Positions 25,300-37,800 of a DNA stretch of 64,000 bases are shown piece after piece (position 1 is the stretch's first letter; the number at the start of each line of letters is the position of its first letter). Origin of the DNA: Zantedeschia hybrid cultivar (taxonomy: Eukaryota; Streptophyta; Magnoliopsida; Alismatales; Araceae). Made by a program: the position numbers and the translations under genes. Location: positions 78,995,150 to 79,059,149 of the forward strand of contig JARZZO010000002.1 in the NCBI GenBank assembly GCA_030544215.1. The letters run 5' to 3'. Below the pieces are notes generated by a model. That model was not told the origin of the DNA and ran no database searches. It saw nothing but the letters and a program-made list of their open reading frames with translations.

Positions 25300-27004
25300 A
25301 TAGCGCCATTGTTTTCTGGTCCCCGTTTGGCTTGTCTGATTTTGACCTTCAAGGCATATCCGGTGTGCTCAAAAGAGAAGAGATCCACGCTATCTTATTA
25401 CTATAATTTGTTGGACACTTCTATTTTGCATTAGATAATTCTGTCGAAGAGTTAACATGACACTCTGACATCCACGTTCGACAGTCTACCTGATAATTTT
25501 GAAATAAACAGTAGATATGTCTTTAGAATACTTGTTAATAAGTTAACGTGGTAATACTTTTGTAATATTCTTTATGTTTAAAATAAATTTTAATAATCAC
25601 ACTTTATTATATGCATGTATGACTACATATAAATATCTACATGTTTATATATATTTGTGTGTCTTTATATCCTATTTTTAAAACTTTGCAATGTCTAATG
25701 TGTATCGGTAGTGACACTTAACGCTTCTATCTGTGTCCCCACGTATCATAAACATATGGCAACTAAGTAATGGGAGCGTTTGGTTATGTGATGGGGATGC
25801 ATGTCTATCTTCAGCACTGCATCTCATTCGAAATAAATTTTCAATCTTTTCATAGATTCCGAGTATTATTATGCTATGTCCAATAGTAAATTTTCACTTA
25901 ATTATTTGAGAGAGAAAAAAGATAGGTGCTGGCATCCACTTTCGTACATGACATTAGATAGATTAAAATGATAGAACAAGATTCATGTAATTGACTCCAA
26001 ATAAATAGGACAAGGTTATGATGTGGTGTCCTTGCGGACAATTTTTTTGCTTTAAAAATTGGTAGCAATTCATATTTTTGTTTTACTTACAAAACAAAAA
26101 ATGGTAGTTGAAATGCCATGTGTGTTCTAGTGAAAAGAGTAGGATGACATTTAAATTGTTGTTTTCATCTTCACATAACTAAAATGGTTTCTTTTATACA
26201 TTTAAAGATCTTTCACATTTTATATACGTCCTTCCCAAAGCTTGTATTTCATGCCTCAGTTACATTTTCAATAGAATATTCCTTCGCTTCCAAGAACCAC
26301 CAGAGTAAAGTCAAAATAATAGTATCTATTATGAGAGTCTACATATAATAAAAGGAATATGGCATATATTATAAAACATAAAAAGTTGGAGTATACATGT
26401 AATTTTTACGTATTTAAATATAAGAAGTGTGCAAATGCAAATATATTTCATCTAATCTCAATTAGGACAAGGACAAAAAATAAAGAAAATCTCAACTATT
26501 ATTACTTGGCCATTAAATTGACATATTTCTTGTTAATGTTGTCTTCCTAAAGCTAACTATAACTTTCTCGGCCCATTTTTTTAGGCATAAATATCAGGGA
26601 AGAACCAGTAAAAGTCATCGGCAATTAAAGAAATGGCTTCTTGGAAGAGGTCGTAACCATAAATTTACTTAATAAATCTGAAACGAAGATGTGCAGAACA
26701 GGTCATCCAAGGCACTTGGGAAGTGATGTATGAAAGGTCACTATAATAGTGTAATGATTATAGTTAATCTAAGGATATGCCAAAGGGTAAGACAAACGAG
26801 CTCTATATGGATCCATTTTCTTTTGAATTCTTTCGATGATATAAGTTTGCCCACGACCACTTCAACGTGTCTAGAAGGGTCACCTTTTGAAAAAAAAAAA
26901 GAAAAAAAGGAAAAATGGTGTCTAGAAGTGCCTTGCTTGCTGACGCAGCTCAGCAAAGCTGCCCCATTAGCAATATGACTGCTCTCTACCGATAGATATT
27001 TGTA
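25300..27004. other. Intergenic, no gene seen
   Basis: AT-rich spacer between CSLD and RPN12. A GGGAGCGTTTGGTTATG block at about 25770 looks like the end of a MITE whose other end I could not place. The open frames are short and featureless. Confidence 0.5.
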
Positions 27005-27299
27005 GAGTAATATTTACTGTACCGTGTACCATGCGGCAATTGATTATATCATGCGTGAAGCAGTATCAGATCACGCACTCGTGTGATCTGACGGTTTTGA
27101 TCATGTGAGTGCATGATCTCTTTTTTTACTTTTATAACTAACAGATCAAAGATCGGACGGTACTGATGCCAATTGGGATAGGCTCTCAACTGAACAAATT
27201 AAAAAAGATGAAAAAAAGATAAAAAAATTAAACCACTAACTGTAAGTCAAAGCTAAGAGATCGGATCGCAGTGTTGGCACAGTGCAATAAATATTACTC
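27005..27299. mobile_element. MITE with ~22-bp terminal inverted repeats
   Basis: The left end reads GAGTAATATTTACTGTACCG and the right end, reverse complemented, reads GAGTAATATTTATTGCACTG. The interior carries a second hairpin, ATCAGATCACGCACTC / GTGTGATCTGACGG. It is 295 bp long without coding sequence. Confidence 0.65.
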
Positions 27300-28277
27300 A
27301 TATTTATACATTCTTTGCAGACTCTCTTTAGAGTGGGATACAAAACTAATGTTGTGTTAACGAAGATCAAATGGAAAATGGGTACATATAATAACTCCAA
27401 ACCTTCAGCTTCTTATCTAAGCTGCAAATCTGATGAGGGGAAATCCACCTATTGGGCTCGGCCCGTCAGGAGCGTAGCTTCCGGCCCACCAAGTACGCGG
27501 ATAGCACCCCCTGGTCCGAGTCCAGACTCCAGAGGGCTCCCTTTCAAGGATGAAAACAATTCTATATCGAACGTCTTGAAAGTTTCTTGCTCACCTTTTA
27601 TTAAAAGAAAAAAAAGAAACTGGCATAACAAGATAAGGAAAATATCCTAATCAGCATACAACCACAGTTAACACCACACATCCATGTACTTTTGCTGACT
27701 TGGATGTCAGAGGGCATTTGCCTCTAACCATTCCAGGGTGGGACTGCTGATGTGTTCTTCGTCGCAGGCCCACCTGCAGTCAGCAGGTGACTCAGAGGTC
27801 GAATTTAGCTTCAAACAAAATCTAAGATTAAATCTGTAGTTGGGAATCATTTTTAATTCGTAGTCGGAAGTCATTACAATTCCCATTAACGAATATTCAT
27901 ATTCTCCTGGGAGCTGATCAAAGGCGTAGGATTATAGGTATTGTTCGAATCAGAGGCATAGGAGGTAAGACGATGATAATTTTGAGAGCGAGCATCCTTA
28001 AGATTTTAGAGGTATACATAAAAGATACCCTAAAAGAAACACAAAAGTGACAATAGAACATGGACCACCATGTCATCATGAAATATGAATAAAAATCCAA
28101 TATGTGAGTAAGCATAGGATTTTGATATAAAGGAGACACGAGGGAATAAGAGAACCAACAATCAATTAAAAGTTCATAGGTGCCATCCAATATGAAGCAC
28201 CAACCATGGTAGTTAAGTTGGTGATGACAGTAGATATTGTCAAAGAAAACGCAACTTGTCCTAACTTATGTTCAGGC
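27300..28277. other. Intergenic and RPN12 3' flank
   Basis: No gene recognised. The part nearest 28277 would hold the RPN12 3' UTR (minus strand). A 90-codon minus-strand frame at 27918-28190 is hydrophobic but resembles no family I know and lies in this 3' flank. Confidence 0.4.
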
Positions 28278-31200
28278 CTAGACAATCCGCTCCAACTCTC
28301 TAGCATAACTCAAGGTCTGGTTTATAAGTTGAAGAGACGGTATTTCCTTGCAAGGTGCAGACTCTTTTGCCTTCTGAAATGAAACAGAGCCATTCTTGAT
28401 CTCCCACTCTGGGTGTTCCTGCAGAAACAGGACGAGCACCGTCAGAATAGATGGAAGATGTGTAAATTTGAAGAGCGATAATTCACAGTCAGATATCCTG
28501 TTTTCTTAGCTCACTAAAACACAAGTTTCACCTCTGAGACATAGTTTGCAAGGTCTTGATCTGAAGAAAACATCAAAATCTTCTTTGCATCAGCAATCGA
28601 AAGGTGATCATAGGCCTTCTCGCTACAGCCAGCTATTTCATCTCTGCAAAGTGTAAGACCAGGTCAAATGTAAACAATCAACTAAACGTATTAATAAACA
28701 AGGTTGTCGGGTGCACATCGTTACCTGACTGTCTTTGCTAGAAGATCCATGAAATAAACATAAGTCTCATGTGGAACAGCTTGCCTGGCACTCAACACTC
28801 TATTGTAAGCACCTTCCATGAAAGACTGCTCCAATTCCACAGCATGCTTAATGCAGGGATTCTCCAGTGCACCTGATGGAAGTAGCTCAAGTTCTGTGTG
28901 GAACTCTGCAATTCTGTTCTGAACAAGGAGCCTCAGAAGATTAAGGCCCAAAATTGGATACTCCTGAGGTGAGGGAGGAATAATACCACTGAATGAGGAA
29001 AAGCAGAAGAAATGTAGTTAGCACCAATGAATAAGAGTTAATGGTGTCAGCAAAAGCAACATATGGAAAATGAAGTAGAAGATGCTGAAGTAACTTTAAC
29101 AATGAGGCATTGAACAGAGGTTATCTAATAAAAACTCTGAAGCTTATTAGGATGCAAAAGCACATATTCCATGTGATTTGAAGCTGAGAAGTTAGAACAA
29201 CAAGAGGCATGATATTCCACACTGTTTCAAAAGAGTGAATATGTTGCTCTCCTTGAAATGCTACCATGCAGGATTCACTCAGAGATTTATCGCCAAGTCA
29301 TTTGCCAATCCAACAGAAAATTCAATTTGTTCTATGCAACTGACCTAATGAAGAGGTTGAGTTGATAGTCACAAAAATTATTTGAACATTGACAAGTTAC
29401 ATTGGCAAGTCTAAACAAGTGTCGTGTTTATGCCAACAAGCCATAAACTTTTCAATGAAGAGTTGATTTTGGAGCCAAATGATTCCACAAGTCAGGGCTG
29501 ACTGAAATATACAGAACCATACCAAAGTATATAAGCTAAAAGGCTTACTTTCACTGCCCCTAGTCTAAATATGATAACGGGGATTAAAACAATTTAGCCC
29601 AACTAGAAGAAACTCATAAAATTGCTAAAGAATCTTTTGGCTCTATTTGACCAGATTTTGAGTAGCCAACTCCCCAGTAAGAGACCAAGGATAGGACATC
29701 AGATAGTCCTGGAATCGAAACCTGAGAACACAACCAATTAGATCTAAAAGACATTTTTGTTTTGGCAGTTGAATAACTTGGTCATTTTTTGTTTGTAGTT
29801 CCAAGCTCCATCCCTAGGATGGATAACGTACCCTCTACACTTGTTTACAACATTTCGGAGGAAGCTACTGTTTTTTTCATTTCCCAGTAATTCATAGATA
29901 AGCCTTCTTTTGGTAAACTAGAGAGAGTTTTCCCTGTTCAAAAGTCCATAGGCATTTGATGATTGGCCTAGCAACAAATGAGATATCCCCATTCAGTAGT
30001 TTGTCTAGGGTCTATAACAGCTAGCCATATAAATCTTAGTTTCATATGAAGATACAAACAAAGACCTTCATGCTCTCTTTTCTTTGAGTTTGTTAAAAAT
30101 AGCAGTAATCTTCAACAAGAACATTCGTAATGAAGACTTCGTGTCGTTCCCCCAACATTATTCAATTCCTCACCTTCTCTCAAATGATGGTAAAGTGAGT
30201 TCTGTAAAAACTCTAAAAAACATTAGGAACAAAATGCTTCATGGTTGCCGATCCTTACGGAAAAGAATATTTTCACATCTGTGGGTTGGTCCACCCACCC
30301 TTGTATGATATGTGGCCATACTTCGAGTTTTCAACTCTTTTTTTTCTTATTTTATGCATATGGATTCCAGTGAACCAACTATTCCTTCTGTTAAAGTTAT
30401 TGGGTCATCCAACTCAAAACCTTAAGGCATTGGGTGAAGTAGGCACCATCTATTTAAGTATTTGATTGTTTTTGTCCCTTTCCAATGTGGGACTATTCTA
30501 ACACGCCCCCTCACGTGCAGGCCAATTTTAAGCTCTATCACTTAGATCACAAAGACGGGTGCGTTGCCCAGCTCGTAACCATGGGCTCTGATATCATGTT
30601 AAAGTTATTGAGTCATCCAACTCAAAACCTTAAGGCATTGGGGTGGAGTAGGCACCATCTAGTTAAGTATTTGATTGTTTTTTACCCTTTCCAATGTGGG
30701 ACTATTCTAACACCATTGCATCAATTCACGTGGTCAGATTGCTAGAAAGAGTGGCATGCATTGATCCAGCGGTTACTCTCATAAGAGAGGGATCATTGGT
30801 CAATATGCTGAAACATTGGCACCTCTGTTGGGAAGAGTTACGGAAGCAAGTGATCCACTTGAGAATATCACAGAAACATGAATAGGTACTAAAGCCAAAG
30901 TAATTATATACCAAGAGGTCCAAGATTGTTTCATGATTGGGGTCTTTAAGAAGACCAAATCTGTTTAGGAAGGTGGAGACATTCAAACTGGATCCCATAG
31001 AAAATCTTGGGAAAAGATGGCTTGCGCTGAATTCATCACCTGTAGCACCTAGGGTTTTCTGACAGGTGAGAAGCAGGGAAGCACTAAGTCAGTAAAGTGT
31101 ATATGTCCAAGTGTTTCCATAAGCCTTTGCCACAGGATCTTGGGAGTGCTGTTGGTGGTTGGTTAGTTAAAAGAATATGAGGATAATTGCTGGATCAAGG

Positions 31201-31740
31201 TAAACTTCAAAAGCCTGAAACAAAAACATGGCGATGATTTCTTTTGAAATAATTGTGGTATGTACCACCAATTTTTATTTCAAAAAATTCCATGGAGATG
31301 ATAAGGTAATCATTGGCTCACTGAAAAGCCCATAAATGGTGCTTAAAAAGGACCAGGTCTAAAAAGGAACTCTATGTTGATTGTGAAATTTTGCATGTAT
31401 TGGAGGCTTTGAGGTCACTTTACCAAGTGATGAACAAGGCATTCAATGGGATATGAGAGATCCAGCATGTAAACATATTTAAGAAAATTATAAATATATA
31501 TACAAATATACATACATACATATATGAGAAATGCTATGTGGTCTGGCCACACAGCAGCAGACCCATGATGTTTTCAGGGGAAAAAAAAGAAAAAGGGAGG
31601 GGGTATCCAACGGGCACATTCACATCCTCCGCCCCTTCAAAACTTTGTGAAATCCAGGTCCCACCCCCTTCATTTGATTTTTTTAAATCTGAACCATCCG
31701 ATCATGGTCTGCTGCTGTGCAGCCAGGCTGCACAGTAGCA

Positions 31741-31824
<84 letters not shown>

Positions 31825-34800
31825 AAACAGACGCAGCAGTTTAACATGCACCTGAAATGTGCGATTGATATGAATATTGTGCAAGAGGACCAGCTGTTAC
31901 AAGGACAACACACTACTTGAACTGTCGAGTGATTTGACATTTATTTTGTCTTTTAAAGCAATTTGGACTTTATTCTTATCGGGATTTGCATCTTTCTCAT
32001 GTAAGTAATGAGAAATCCCCAGAAGAGAATAATAATGGTGACTTAACACTTGAGCAACTGCATATATGGTGCCATATCCTGTAATTCTTCCTCCTTGAGT
32101 GGCCACAAAAGACCAATCAATTCCATGGCACGAAGCCATAGCTGGTATGAGGGCATCTGGAGTGAGGACATAGCCCCAGAATGGTGTATGTTATTCCCTT
32201 CTACCCTTTGCCGATTTCACAACCTCAGTGTCATCTAGTATTGCCATCTCCATATACGTCAATATATCATCATGGTGATCCCCTGCAAACCACAATACAT
32301 TGTCAAGCAGTCATTATTTAAACCTTGTCAAGTAGATGGTACTGATGGCACTCCAGCTTCAACTCTCATTAGTCACTACAATATAATTTCATACCCAACC
32401 CGGCTAAGGGTAGTGCCTTTCAACTCTATTTCTTTGCACATGTCCACCTCCAAGCATATCTATCTGGAAATCCCTAGCTCCAGTCACCATGTTCCTTTGT
32501 CCTTGCTTCTTAGTCTCCCAATGCATGGCAGGAACTGGAAGTAGTTGTGTTTGAGACTCTGAGTCAATTGAGACCATCTAGATGGACTCACCGACAGCTG
32601 CCTGGCAAAGGATCTAGAGATGGTGTACCTGATGGCGGTTTTGAATGGTGCATTATGTTACCTAATTTGATAAATTCAAACGAGTGATGAATCAGAAAAC
32701 AGACCTTAAACTTTACCTCTTCAGCAGTGGCTGCGTTACTCTTCAGCCTCTCCACCATCCGAGCAACCAAACAAGAGGAGGATGGGGGTAGGAATACTAA
32801 ATTGATGTTACCTTGTCAGTGGCAGCATTTGATTGCCAGTTAGCCAAGAAAATTGCAAGCCTAAAATATTCAAAGATTAATTATTATTCTATATTATATC
32901 TGAGGCTATCAAAGGATTCTTTATTATTCTATATTATATCTGAGGCGATCAAAGGATTCACTTTCTCTTTGTTCCATTTAAAAAATGGAGGAATAAATTA
33001 TGTAATCCTGAAGGTAAGAATGTATGACAAGGCTCAAGATATGTAAACTCATTGCAAAAGAGCTCACATGGTAGACATGAAATTTAATGTGGTTACCTAC
33101 AAAGGCTACAAAAGCTAGCTAAAAACTTGAACTCTATATGGAAAATGAAAGGCAGTCACCTCGTATCAGTATAATAAGGTTTCAATTGAAAGAAGTCCCT
33201 TTCGAAGGCGTCTTGATCTTCAGTCTTCACACTTAAAACAACAGCATGCTCATATATATCCCCTGATGTTTTTCCAAAGACCAGAGTTAATCAATAAGCT
33301 CAGCAAATACAGTATATATAAAGGAAGAACCAATGTAACTTTTCCATCAAACAAGCAACACTTGCACAAATGATAACAAGAGAAAATGAAGGTCTTTCCG
33401 CTGTTATTCAGAGTTCTACTGATAGAAACACTGGAAAGCACACAATACATAATTAAATAGGAGGCTAACATGACATTGAAACATTCAGGACTAAGTTAGG
33501 AATTAGCAACTTATTGCATATGTACAATGTTGCCAATGAATGCACTGAATAAAAGATTATGGTGGGCAGTCAATTGTAATTGTCTAAAGGTATGCCTTTG
33601 TTCAGCCATGGCACTCAGTTAATAAATTTCTGTAACAGAAGTATAACGTACAAGCAAGTACTTAAAAAAAAGGACGTACCAGCAAGATGTTGCTTGTTTT
33701 CTGTATTATAAACTTACACGATACTTTAAGCCATAGAGTGAATCTACTCTCTTCAAGAAGTTGAATGTATTAGGAGAAAAGCTAGGTTGGTTGGAAACAG
33801 ATATCAGTTTTAGTATGGAGGTAAACAATCGAGTAGAAATGGAGCTGGAACAGTAGCCCATGGGAAATTTGGTGGGTCAATCACATCTAACCAGGTAACT
33901 GATAGGCATGACTATAAAATGAGTATCGACAGAAGAGATGCTTCATGTACTTAGTGCTCGTGTCTTCACACACAAATAGGAACTGAGAGAACCTTGGGAG
34001 GAGATGGATTAGTTGATGCAGTCAATCCCAAATTGTTAGTAAGTGTTACCATTGGTGATTTTAATAGACATATAAGTGTGCATAATAACGGATTTAAACC
34101 AGTGTTGTCTATGATCGAGAGAGGATTCATAGGAATGTGGCTAGAGATGCAACCTTTGAGTTTTGCCTTCACATATAACCCTAGGACAACACATACTTTT
34201 CCTCAAAAAGCCCTGCTGCTCCCCATTTTGCGCACATGAAAGGATGAATAACAAGGGCCATTGGATCCAACAGCCCACACAAGGGGTGCATTTGGCACCC
34301 CTTAATCATGTGCCCCCATGTCTTAAGGGGCAGAAAGAGGTACCATCATATTGTGCCATGGAGCAATGGGACAGGCATCTTGCACAGGCATGTATACAGT
34401 ATACTAGCAAAAATTTCACACAGCCGAGTGTCCTGACCATAATCTAACATTTTGCTATAAAGAAAAAAATACAGAAAAAATAAAATTAATAAAAAGCAAA
34501 TATGAAGGAAAAATAAAAAAGATAAAAGAATGAACAAAGAGAAAAGAAATATTCTTTATATTTTCTTTTTTTCAATTTCTCCTCCTTTCCCCATTTTGTA
34601 TGCCTAACTGAAGCTGAATCAGCCCCTGGTCAATATATCTAGCAAAATAAAAGGTCAACGCATAGAAGGTACATGTGCAAATGATTCTCTTTCTCAATGG
34701 AGTAACAAGAAGCTGATTCAAAATGCAAGAGTATTGGGTCTACAAGTCAATATAAACCAAGCAGGTCAATTATGCAAGCTGTGGAGGGATACAATGGGAA

Positions 34801-37800
34801 GTTAAACATTTTATGAGTTATTTTGTTGTTGCTGTTGATTTTTTATTTCTAAGAACATAACAGGTGGTTGAGTTGTAATCTGGAGTATAACCATTTACGA
34901 GTCGTGATGTTTCTCTTGTAGCGGCGAAAGAGGAACCTCTCCTCTTTCCCTAAACTGTATTTCCTCTGTTTATTTAATAAAATTAGAGGTGCAGTTTTAT
35001 CTCCTTTCCCCAAAAAAAATGCATAGAAGGTACATAGGTAACCGATTCTCATGTTAGATGTCTTACTTGCAATTGTGAGCTCCTGAACAGCATTGGGTGA
35101 TTCCTGAAAGGATGGCGGAAGGCTTGGAAACTTTGTTAAGAGTACCTTCAAGCAACACAAAAAAGTAGGTAACAGCAATTCAACAACTTCCACAAGTTTC
35201 CAGAACTAATGACACTCAATGAAAAGGACATCGATAAACATGCTAACAGAAAACAAATCTGCAATGGTAGTTCCATCTAATACAACAATTATAAAGCAAA
35301 CAATAAAAGGACAATTACATACATAACCCTCCTACGTAGCTAATTACTTTTGCCCTATTATTAGTAACCCTACTAAATGAAAATTATGTAAAAAGTGCCC
35401 CTGCCTTTGCCATCCGGTAGCATTCTGTGAAATATATCTTACTCAACCCTAGTTAGTCTTCAATCAAAGTTTAAAAATGTCTAAAATACCCTTATTCTTT
35501 GCTCAACTCTCTTTCTCTCTCTTTCCATCTCTCTCTCTCTCTCTTTCTCTCTCTTTGGCACAATGTGCCAATCAACAAAATTACCTTTTTGTAGGGGCAT
35601 TTTTGTCCAAACATTAAATTTAATGGTTGAAAATGGAATCTTTAATGGAAGTTAACCGCACGATCATTTTTGACATAATTTTTATTCAGTAGGATTATTA
35701 ATAATATGGCAAAAAATTGAAGGGAAAAAGTGTAAAACTATGTAAGAGGGCTGTACATGTAATTATCCCCACAATAAATTGTTGGAAACTAAATGAATTG
35801 TTATGAATTGATGATACTCTGCTTTGGTGAAACTTATCAAGGATACTTTCCACCTTTTCTCCATTTCTCCTGGGAGGGACGCATACTGGGAGGCTTTTCA
35901 CTAATGCCTGCCTCATTATTTCAGGACACATTGTAAAACAGTGTAAAAAAGTAGAGTAAACAAATGCTTTCTTACAATTTAGTTTGGGGTTTTTTAGTCT
36001 TTTGTCCATATAATCTACTTAATTTGTGAAAAACTCCTTGTAACTTCTATATTGAGCACAAACTCCCTATAATATCACTTTTATTTAGAAAAAACACTTA
36101 CTAATTCAAAAAGAGCTCCTGAATACTTTGTAATATTTGGGATAAACTCCCTGAAAAAGGGTCTTTTCCGAATAAAGGTGAGTTTAAGGGAGTTTTTACA
36201 AAATACAAAGGTTATACGGAATTTTTCCTAAATTAAATAGATTAGAGGGACTAAAAACTAAAAAGCCTTGAAGTTAAGTGTCATGAGGAGAAATCATGTT
36301 TATTGAGGATCATATGATCAAGATCTTAGATCATTTAACCCTGGTCTCCATGGATGTAACATATCACTTGTGTACAGGAAGAAAAAAACTATAACAGATA
36401 CGAGGCTTTGGAACATTGAATTTTAGGGGATCCAATATATATATGATACCCTCCATTAACAGTACAAAATTGATGATACTTCTGCAGGGTCGAGATGACT
36501 AGTATGCATCCCACTGAATCAAAATCCACAGAAGATCATAGTAAGTAAGCAAATTTTAGGGGCAAAAGGTGACAAGTTGCTCTTATGTTTTTCACATGAT
36601 TGCCTTCATCACCAATAGAGCTTCATCTGTTCAAAAGTTGCCATCACACAGAAATGCAGTGATATTCTCTGTTTACGCTCAAATCAAAAGGGAAAAGGGA
36701 AAGATTTACTTTTCAAATTGAATAGCACTGAAGAAATCAAACAAGAAATGCATATGCCAATATTTCCTGCTGAAGTGATTTGGGAAGAATTTCCCCAGAA
36801 CAGAAGATAGAACCTTTCACTACCCACAATTTAGACAGCTAGTATTGCATTATCCTGGTTTTGAAAGTTATGGAAAATATTTCCAGACCACTATTTGCCC
36901 GAAAATTGACATATGTAACTTCTGCATTTTTTGTTTTTTGAAAGTGGATGGTACAGTAACTTCTGCAATTGAAAGTCTAACACTGAAAAATCTAACTACA
37001 TTTTGTACACTGCAAGAGGAATCGAGTCCCTCACTAATAAATTCAAAGGCCTTCTGTCACCTCATCCTCTAATAGCTCTACCTCCCATTTTGTCCTCTTT
37101 AATCAATTTGTGGCACTCCGCTTTCAAAAAAGATTAAGAAAAGAAGGAAAGCAGTCTCTCTCTTTTGTCCACCCCTTTCTAAAAGTCTCCTATCTTTCAT
37201 TCTACAATGGTAAGTGACTTCTAAGGAGTATGCACACAAAAGGGCATCATCCACTAGCTAGCCATGAAAACAAATGTTCCCTTATAGCTGATACCCATCA
37301 AATCCCCCCAAAAGGAACCCACATCCCTCCAATTTTCATTTCGGTTAATCTTTTCAGTGGAGGTTAGATGGATCCCTTTGAGATATGTTATCTCTTTACT
37401 CCTCTTGCTCTCGCTCAATCCATGGGTTGCCACTTGCCAATTAATCCAACTCATGTAATACAGCAGAGAAGTTGAATCAGTTTTAGCAGATTCCAAGTTG
37501 CAAGTTGGTTGATACAGCATGGTATGAGTCCGCTCGACATATTAACCCTTGAGATTCTTGACAAGAAGCTTAGAAGTCTTCATGAGATGGTCCAAGTCAC
37601 TGTCCATGCTGGTCAGAGTCGGACTGGTCCATATCGGCTTTTCAGGGTTCCAAGTCAGCCCATGTTTCCAAAACAGCCAACCTTGGCTCAATGTGCAACC
37701 TTAACGCTCTCCTCTATTTTATGGGGTGTTTGGTTGTTGTATTAGATAGCTCTATCAATATCAATTTTGATACTCATGCATTGAAAAAATGTACTGTCAT

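Noticed and set aside
27918..28190. 90-codon hydrophobic minus-strand frame next to RPN12
   Set aside because: It lies in the RPN12 3' flank, starts without context, resembles no family and has AT-rich random composition.
31683..31940. Frames with runs of repeated RE and YI residues
   Set aside because: Translation of the CT and AT microsatellites.
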